Source of the DNA: Candidatus Poribacteria bacterium
Lineage (GTDB): Bacteria; Poribacteria; WGA-4E; WGA-3G
Length of the DNA: 64,000 bases
Assembly: GCA_022825825.1 (NCBI GenBank)
Contig: JAJDWA010000038.1
Span: 38,684 to 102,683 of the forward strand
Reading direction: 5' to 3'
Shown here: in pieces, positions 58,713-64,000 of the stretch
How positions within the stretch are numbered: position 1 is the first letter of the stretch
How the letters are laid out: each line of letters begins with the position of its first letter
Notes under the pieces: model-generated
Seen by the model: the letters and a program-made list of their open reading frames with translations, nothing else
What the model was told of the DNA's origin: nothing
Database searches by the model: none
Made by a program: the position numbers and the translations under genes

Positions 58713-59384
58713 TTATGTCGTAATGCATCCATCTTTGAGTTTAAAGACCTGTTTCGGCGTGGCATTTTTGTCGCGGACGTACCTTTCGGGGAGTTCCGGA
58801 TCTGCAGTGGCAACTAAAACTGTCGTGCCTTGAAAATTGAGCGTGTCAAAAAGCGAAAGCATCTCAAGGGCAAGCTTTGGGTCTAATGTTTCTGTCGATT
58901 GGTCTACGAGAAGTAACAATGGACTGTTGATAATTGCTCTTGCAATGGCAAGCCGTTGTTTTTCATTGCTTGATATTTGGGTTGGCAGTGCATTCTTATG
59001 ATGGACTAAACCCATTTGGTGTAGAAGATTATTTACATTTTCGCGCAATATTTTACGTTTCGTGCCAATTAACTTCTGTGGAATAGAAAGATTTTGCTCA
59101 ACTGTTTTAGTGTTAACTAATTTCCAATCTTGGAAAACTACACCGATTTTCCGCCTGAAAAATGGCAATGTTGAAGGTGTTAGATCAGCAAGGGATTGTC
59201 CCAGCACACTTAACGAACCCTCAGTAGGCGTTAATTCGCGATAGAGTAGTTTTAGCAGCGTTGTCTTACCAGAACCGCTTTCACCAACGAGGAAACCAAA
59301 TTCACCGCGTTCAAGGCGGAAACTTGCTCTCTCAAGGACGCTTAGATCTTGATAAGCGAAACTTACTTGATGCAGTTGAATCAT
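58713..59384 (-). CDS. ftsE: FtsE-like ABC ATPase with degenerate catalytic motifs
   Basis: A 223-aa ATP-binding protein partnered with FtsX. Walker A is intact (GESGSGKT, 34-41), as is the Q-loop (VFQDWKLV, Gln85). But the signature LSGGEQ is ISSNEKQ (137-143), the Walker B glutamate is Gln (LLLVDQST, Gln162), and the H-loop His is Ala (VATADPEL, Ala194). These residues are normally needed for hydrolysis. FtsE usually hydrolyses ATP to power FtsX and septal wall hydrolases. Here it likely binds nucleotide but hydrolyses poorly. A TATAAT lies upstream of the start. Position before ftsX supports the name. Confidence 0.85.
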   Translation of the reverse strand: MIQLHQVSFAYQDLSVLERASFRLERGEFGFLVGESGSGKTTLLKLLYRELTPTEGSLSVLGQSLADLTPSTLPFFRRKIGVVFQDWKLVNTKTVEQNLSIPQKLIGTKRKILRENVNNLLHQMGLVHHKNALPTQISSNEKQRLAIARAIINSPLLLLVDQSTETLDPKLALEMLSLFDTLNFQGTTVLVATADPELPERYVRDKNATPKQVFKLKDGCITT

Positions 59385-59446
59385 AATTGTTCACATTCCA
59401 CACAATTGCTAACCGTTCAATTCTCATAGAAACATTATACGTATTC

Positions 59447-61735
59447 TCAGGATTGCTCTGTTACTTTGGTATAGTCACATTCTTTTGAAGCACAAGCGTG
59501 CAGAGTTTCACCTGTCTTTTGCACTTTCTCAACGAGATAGGGGGCATCACATTGCGGACACGGTTCAGCGATCGGTTTATCCCAACTCGCAAATCCACAT
59601 GTCGGATAGTTGCTACACCCGTAAAATACTTTTCCACGTTTACTACGGCGTTCACCTAAGTAACCGTCACACTCAGCCTCTGGACAATCAACACCCATCG
59701 GAACAGGTTTTGCATTCTTACACTTCGGATAACCGCTACATGCCAAGAACCGTGCACCTGCGCGGCTCTGCTTAATAACCATTGGCTCACCACACTTTTC
59801 GCAGAGCGTATCGGTTTCTTCCGGTTCAGCGGCGGCGGTTTCATCACCGTTCAACGCCTTGATATTTTCACATTCAGGATAGTTTGAACATCCGAGAAAA
59901 CGTCCATATCTGCCCCATTTCACAATCATATTCCCGCCGCACTTGTCGCATTGCACATCCGATTCCGTTTCCATCGCTTTTCGCGCCTCATACATCTTAT
60001 CAGGTGCTTCTTCCAGTGCTTCTTGGAACGACGGATAAAAATCACCGAGGGTTTCAACCCAATCTACTTCCCCTTCGGCAATAGTATCGAGTTTCTCTTC
60101 CATCTCCTTCGTAAATTCAACGTCAATAATATCGGGAAATCCGTGAATCAGAAGTTCGTTGACAAGTTTACCAACATCTGTGGGGAGGAGTCTACGCTGC
60201 TCCATTGTTACATAACCGCGGTTCGGTGCTTGAATCGTCGAGAGAATTGTTGCGTAGGTACTTGGTCTACCGATTTCTTTCGCTTCTAATGCTTTGACAA
60301 GCGTTGCTTCATTATAGCGAGGTGGCGGTTGCGTCCAGTGTTGTTTTGGATCTAACTTGCGTAGATCAAGCGTTTCGCCTTCCTTAACATCTGGCAAAGT
60401 GGTGTTCGCTTCGTCAGTGTTGTTTTCATCAGTAGGGACATCATCTTGGCCTTCCATATAGATACGCCTGAACCCATCAAACTTGATAACAGAACCGGTA
60501 GCACGGAAGAGATAACGGCCTGATTTGATGTCAATTGTCGTAGAGTCAAGGATAGTGGGATTCATCTGACTCGCGATAAACCGCTTCCAAATCAGTTCAT
60601 AAAGACGATATTGATCTTTATCCAGATCTGATTTCAAAGATTCGGGAGTTCGCAGTGGTAATGTAGGACGGATCGCTTCATGTGCATCTTGTGCGCTTCC
60701 TTTACTCGGGTGCGAAACAGCACGGGTAGGTAGATACTCCGCTCCGTAAGTTGTGTTTATATATTTTCGAACTGCGCTGAGAGCATCTCGAGCAACACGG
60801 GTTGAATCGGTACGCATATAGGTGATAAGACCAACCAACCCTTCTTTTCCAATATCTAACCCCTCATACAGTTTTTGTGCTACCATCATCGTCTTTTTAG
60901 CAGTAAACCGGAGTTTACGGGCAGCTTCCTGTTGTAAAGTACTCGTAATAAAAGGTGCCGCAGTCTTCTGTTTTCGTTCCCGTTTTTGTACTTTTTCAAC
61001 AACGTAGGGCTGTTCCTTTGCGTCTGCCGCTAACTCTTTCGCGCGTGCTTCATCAATACGGAAACCGTAGTTGTTAATCTCGCCTTTCTTCGTACCGATT
61101 TTATGTAATTTTGCGGGAAAGAGGTGTTCCTTTGGAGCAGGAGTCAATGTTGCAGTCAGTGTCCAGTACTCCTCTGGTTTAAATGCTTCAATTTCCGCTT
61201 CACGTTCACAGATAAGCCGTACAGCAACGGATTGCACTCTACCCGCACTCAGCCCGGGTTTAACACTACGCCACAAAATAGGACTAATTTTCCATCCGAT
61301 GAGTCTATCTAAAACGCGTCTCGCTTGCTGCGCATCAACAAGTGCTTGGTCAATCGTGCCGGGATTTTGAATTGCTTCTAAAATCGCAGTTTGTGTCACT
61401 TCGTTGTACACAATGCGATAGATAGGTTTCTTTGTTTTCTTTAGTTCGGTCGCAAGATGCCAGCAGATCGCTTCACCTTCCCTATCGGGGTCTGCTGCGA
61501 GATAGATACAATCAACCTTTTTTGCTTTTTCCTGGATCGCTTTAACGACTGGACCTTTGCCACGAATCAACACATATTTCGGTTTAAAATTGTTCTCAAC
61601 ATCAACGCCAAGGTCGTTTTTCGGTAGGTCGCGGATATGTCCAACTGAGGAGTCGACGATATAATCTTTCCCCAAGATTTTTTCAATAGTTTTCGCTTTC
61701 GCGGGTGATTCAACAACAACTAATGATTTCGGCAT
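59447..61735 (-). CDS. topA: DNA topoisomerase I
   Basis: A 762-aa type IA topoisomerase that relaxes negative supercoils. The TOPRIM domain has KSLVVVESPAKAKTIEKIL and YLAADPDREGEAICW; the active Tyr lies in GLITYMRTDSTR. Four zinc-ribbon repeats follow the core: CDKCGGNMIVKWGRYGRFLG, CEKCGEPMVIKQ, CPEAECDGYLGER and CPQCDAPYLVEK, the last with an extra pair of Cys. The length is typical for topA with several C-terminal zinc domains. The ATG has GGAAC before it. It precedes the ftsE-like gene. Confidence 0.96.
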   Translation of the reverse strand: MPKSLVVVESPAKAKTIEKILGKDYIVDSSVGHIRDLPKNDLGVDVENNFKPKYVLIRGKGPVVKAIQEKAKKVDCIYLAADPDREGEAICWHLATELKKTKKPIYRIVYNEVTQTAILEAIQNPGTIDQALVDAQQARRVLDRLIGWKISPILWRSVKPGLSAGRVQSVAVRLICEREAEIEAFKPEEYWTLTATLTPAPKEHLFPAKLHKIGTKKGEINNYGFRIDEARAKELAADAKEQPYVVEKVQKRERKQKTAAPFITSTLQQEAARKLRFTAKKTMMVAQKLYEGLDIGKEGLVGLITYMRTDSTRVARDALSAVRKYINTTYGAEYLPTRAVSHPSKGSAQDAHEAIRPTLPLRTPESLKSDLDKDQYRLYELIWKRFIASQMNPTILDSTTIDIKSGRYLFRATGSVIKFDGFRRIYMEGQDDVPTDENNTDEANTTLPDVKEGETLDLRKLDPKQHWTQPPPRYNEATLVKALEAKEIGRPSTYATILSTIQAPNRGYVTMEQRRLLPTDVGKLVNELLIHGFPDIIDVEFTKEMEEKLDTIAEGEVDWVETLGDFYPSFQEALEEAPDKMYEARKAMETESDVQCDKCGGNMIVKWGRYGRFLGCSNYPECENIKALNGDETAAAEPEETDTLCEKCGEPMVIKQSRAGARFLACSGYPKCKNAKPVPMGVDCPEAECDGYLGERRSKRGKVFYGCSNYPTCGFASWDKPIAEPCPQCDAPYLVEKVQKTGETLHACASKECDYTKVTEQS

Positions 61736-61969
61736 TTTTTGTTCCGAGTGTTCCTTATATTATAAATGTGTTTTGGATATAAAAGTGAGTAGACAGTCGT
61801 ATACCACCTAAAATGCTATACACATTCCACTATTCTGCAAAGATATATGCAATATGATTGCTTTTATTTAAAACGTCTAAAAATCCGATAAAGTGACAGA
61901 AAAGGTAAGATTTGCCATTTCATACCAGTTTTACATTGTGTCGGCAGTAAAGAGAGGCGCGTCGTTGTA

Positions 61970-62743
61970 TTAGTAGGCGAATGAAATAAGATCAGTCAGT
62001 AACTGCCGCATGCCTGCGCGGTGAACAATATGGTCAATGAACCCATGTGCAACCAAGGATTCTGCTTTTTGGAAATTTTCGGGTAGTTCTTCTTGTAAAC
62101 TTGCAACGGCAAGGGGACCTGCAAAGCCGATACGCGCACCAGGTTCAGCCACAATCACATCTCCAAGGGAGGAATAACTTGCGGTCGCACCACCAAACGT
62201 TGGGTCAGTGACAACGGAGATATAGAATCCACCTTTTTTTGCGTATTCAGTGCAAGCAGCAGCAGTTTTTGCCATCTGCATTAACGCTAAGGTGCCTTCC
62301 TGCATCCGCATCCCACCACTCACTGAAACGATAACAAGCGGCAATTGGTTTACACCGGCATGCTCTATACATCGGGTAACCTTCTCACCGATAACAGCAC
62401 CACACGTGCCACCGATAAACCCGACATCTCCGATTGCGATTGCTACCGGATAACCGCCTATTTTTGCTGTTCCAGAGAGCATCTCTGAGCGGAGTCCTGT
62501 TTTGGCGATGTCGCGTTCGAGTTTGTCTGGATATTCCGGAAATTCCAGCGCATCAATTGAGTAGAGGTTCGTATCAGCTTCCTGAAAACTCTCGGTATCC
62601 ACAAGCAGATCAAGCCGTTCCTGAGCACTCATCGGATAATGTGTATCGCAAGCGGGGCAAACCTTGAGGTTATCAATGAATGTTTTTATTTTAATGTCTG
62701 CGTTGCAATTCCTGCAGACAAAGGTTTTTGGCGTGTCACCCAT
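61970..62743 (-). CDS. accD: Acetyl-CoA carboxylase carboxyltransferase beta subunit
   Basis: A 257-aa subunit of the enzyme that makes malonyl-CoA for fatty acid synthesis. The N-terminal zinc ribbon is CRNC / CPAC (C10, C13, C29, C32). The crotonase-like core shows SGGMRMQEGTLALMQMAKT, VVTDPTFGGATASYSSLGDV and AEPGARIGFAGPLA, all typical. The length is slightly below that of E. coli AccD (about 300 aa). AGAGGGA lies just before the ATG. A good promoter lies upstream (62785-62813). The alpha subunit gene (accA) is not in the window. Confidence 0.95.
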   Translation of the reverse strand: MGDTPKTFVCRNCNADIKIKTFIDNLKVCPACDTHYPMSAQERLDLLVDTESFQEADTNLYSIDALEFPEYPDKLERDIAKTGLRSEMLSGTAKIGGYPVAIAIGDVGFIGGTCGAVIGEKVTRCIEHAGVNQLPLVIVSVSGGMRMQEGTLALMQMAKTAAACTEYAKKGGFYISVVTDPTFGGATASYSSLGDVIVAEPGARIGFAGPLAVASLQEELPENFQKAESLVAHGFIDHIVHRAGMRQLLTDLISFAY

Positions 62744-62784
62744 ACTATCCCTCTGCTAATGTAGTTTGCACTTATACCTTTTAA

Positions 62785-62813
62785 ATAATACTGCGTAAGA
62801 CTGGGTTTGTCAA
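62785..62813 (-). promoter_or_regulatory. sigma70-like promoter of accD
   Basis: TTGACA and TATTAT (minus strand) are separated by 17 bp, about 42 nt before the ATG. Confidence 0.78.
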
Positions 62814-62855
62814 CTTTATTTAACATTAACGTGAGCTCGGTCCAAGCAATGTTTT

Positions 62856-62882
62856 GTACCGCAAACTGTTAGTTTGCGGTAC
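62856..62882. repeat. Intergenic palindrome GTACCGCAAACT-GTT-AGTTTGCGGTAC
   Basis: A perfect 12-bp stem with a GTT loop is followed at 62889-62920 by a diverged second copy of the same sequence (ACAAACTAACAGTTT...). The gap 62814-63030 holds nothing else. Confidence 0.75.
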
Positions 62883-63030
62883 ACAGAGGTACAAACTAAC
62901 AGTTTATGGGACAAAGTACGGTTAGAAACTGCACGGACAATGTCTAATTGATAGAATTCAAGCATTAAGAAGGACACATCCCGGACGCGGAGCTCGCGTT
63001 AACATAAGGAAAGGGCGACATCAATAATTT

Positions 63031-63798
63031 CTACTGCGAAAATCCTGAACGTTTGATAGATGCCCACCTTGTTGTGAGTTTATCTTGAGGTTCAACAGAG
63101 AGAAACGCATCAAACCCTTCGCCCAAAGCGGCGATCTCATTTTCATCTAAAGCACGAGAAAAGACTGCGGCATCATCTATTGCACCGCCATACCCCTCTC
63201 CACCTTCTCCGCCAAGACGGTAGATCGTATTCGCCCCGCGAGTTTCCTGAAAATCCGTTTCTTTAGCCATCTCACCATTTACATAAATTCTGTAGTTCTT
63301 GCCATCGCTTTGAACAACTACATGAGTCCACTCATCCTTTTTAACCACGCCGCCATCTGTTTCGCATAGGATTGTCCATCCGGCGACCTGTCCTCGCCAA
63401 GAAAGTGATCCTTGATCTTTATTAACAAAGAAGGTGTTATGTCCGGAAGCACCGGGTAGACTTCGCCAAATTTGTTGCCAAGCACCGCCTTCAAAGGTCG
63501 GATTAATCCAGACAGAAATTGTAAACGGATCTGTTTTAAAGAGGTCACCATGCAGTGTATCGGACGCCTGCATCTCAACGTGTGCACCTACATTAAGATG
63601 GATTGCGGCTCCAAATTTACCTTTATCCCATTTAGACTCACCTTTAATTACACCATGGTTTTCATTTCCAGAAGAGTCGTCAGGATTACCGTCAAACGAA
63701 TAGTAAGCGACCAAAGACGCATCTTCAGCAGCAATCCCCAAGTTCACACACAATAATAGTATAACGAAAAGAGTTAACATCAATGTCATTCGTTTCAT
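63031..63798 (-). CDS. Secreted LamG protein with K-x-TTxW tail
   Basis: A 255-aa exported protein: signal peptide (MKRMTLMLTLFVILLLCVNLGIA, cut near AAE), then a LamG/concanavalin domain (residues 30-230). Marks include SLVAYYSFDGNPDDSSGNEN, KGKFGAAIHLN, DPFTISVWINPTFEGG, EWTHVVVQSDG, YRIYVNGEM and GGAIDDAAVFSRALDENEI. The tail after a linker is VEPQDKLTTRWASIKRSG, related to that of the 4007 protein and of the YWTD propellers. It likely binds a glycan or surface component. The ATG at 63798 has AAAGGAG 8 nt upstream; the 41-codon longer frame lacks a site. Confidence 0.88.
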   Translation of the reverse strand: MKRMTLMLTLFVILLLCVNLGIAAEDASLVAYYSFDGNPDDSSGNENHGVIKGESKWDKGKFGAAIHLNVGAHVEMQASDTLHGDLFKTDPFTISVWINPTFEGGAWQQIWRSLPGASGHNTFFVNKDQGSLSWRGQVAGWTILCETDGGVVKKDEWTHVVVQSDGKNYRIYVNGEMAKETDFQETRGANTIYRLGGEGGEGYGGAIDDAAVFSRALDENEIAALGEGFDAFLSVEPQDKLTTRWASIKRSGFSQ

Positions 63799-63972
63799 CA
63801 GAATCGCTCCTTTAAATATATCTGTAAGCAGGACAAAACACATTGCCTCGCTAACGATAGGGTGTGTAAAATTTTTGTAGCAACTCTGATGTGTAAAGAG
63901 AAGAAGTGTTGCGAAGTCCAATAAAAAAATGGTATCTTTTCCTAATAATCATGTTTATAGGAGAGGATACCG

Positions 63973-64000
63973 ATGTATAAAATAAGTATACCATCAGATA
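63973..64000 (+). CDS. Start of a plus-strand gene, cut by the window edge
   Basis: GGAGAGG lies 6 nt before an ATG followed by nine codons (MYKISIPSD). Too short to name; the real gene continues beyond the window. Confidence 0.4.

Noticed and set aside
1..64000. tRNA, rRNA or riboswitch genes
   Set aside because: No cloverleaf with a T-loop signature or conserved rRNA/riboswitch core was noticed by eye in the gaps; a covariance-model scan was not possible.

Overview
The window looks like a chromosome segment of an uncultured bacterium with a Gram-negative envelope. Several traits fit Candidatus Poribacteria or a close relative: secreted LamG proteins, formylglycine sulfatase, many Gfo/Idh/MocA oxidoreductases, enolase-superfamily enzymes, beta-propellers ending in an 'NFPNPFNPETW' sorting domain, and many intergenic palindromes. 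This placement is inferred from gene content, since no rRNA is present. Coding is dense, mostly on the minus strand, with Shine-Dalgarno sites of the AGGAG type and sigma70-like promoters with 17-18 bp spacers.

Layout. 1-2.4 kb: 5' part of a DNA methyltransferase (runs off the left edge), a PIN-like protein and a small conserved protein. 2.5-8.1 kb: carbohydrate-type catabolic enzymes (aldehyde dehydrogenase, enolase superfamily, Gfo/Idh/MocA), a secreted LamG protein, an orphan pseudopilin and a zinc ribbon. 8.1-23.8 kb: a surface-protein island on the minus strand with two YWTD propellers (one broken by a nonsense codon), four paralogous 760-780 aa propellers with FlgD-like C-termini, a 1130-aa outer-membrane-like protein and decayed fragments. 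24.1-31.5 kb: glycoside hydrolase, cupin, membrane protein, an outer-membrane barrel gene with two in-frame UGA codons, aldo/keto reductase, oxidoreductase and P-loop kinase. 31.6-37 kb: an iron cluster with ferritin-like protein, remnant of a siderophore/heme ABC ATPase, IsdG-like heme monooxygenase, di-heme oxidoreductase, imelysin and porin, with Fur-like palindromes. 37-45 kb: a hypothetical pair with a 37-aa basic protein, mobile-looking repeats, a lipoprotein, an EF-Tu-like GTPase with altered G motifs, hisA, a sugar ABC binding protein plus permease, and an FmdB zinc ribbon. 45-52 kb: CDF metal exporter, ferritin-like protein, oxidoreductase, two small coupled genes and a type IIG-like restriction-modification enzyme. 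52-64 kb: sulfatase, phosphodiesterase, PolX/PHP protein, ftsX/ftsE-like pair, topA, accD, another LamG protein and the first codons of a plus-strand gene.

How it fits together. Secreted LamG and YWTD proteins share a C-terminal tail (K-x-T-T-x-W) that resembles the linker just before the sorting domain of the four large propellers, suggesting one common surface-targeting system. The iron cluster reads in one direction from a perfect 29-bp palindrome and probably forms an iron-starvation operon. Several housekeeping-like genes carry altered catalytic motifs (EF-Tu-like, FtsE-like, PolX), which are the main functional puzzles here.
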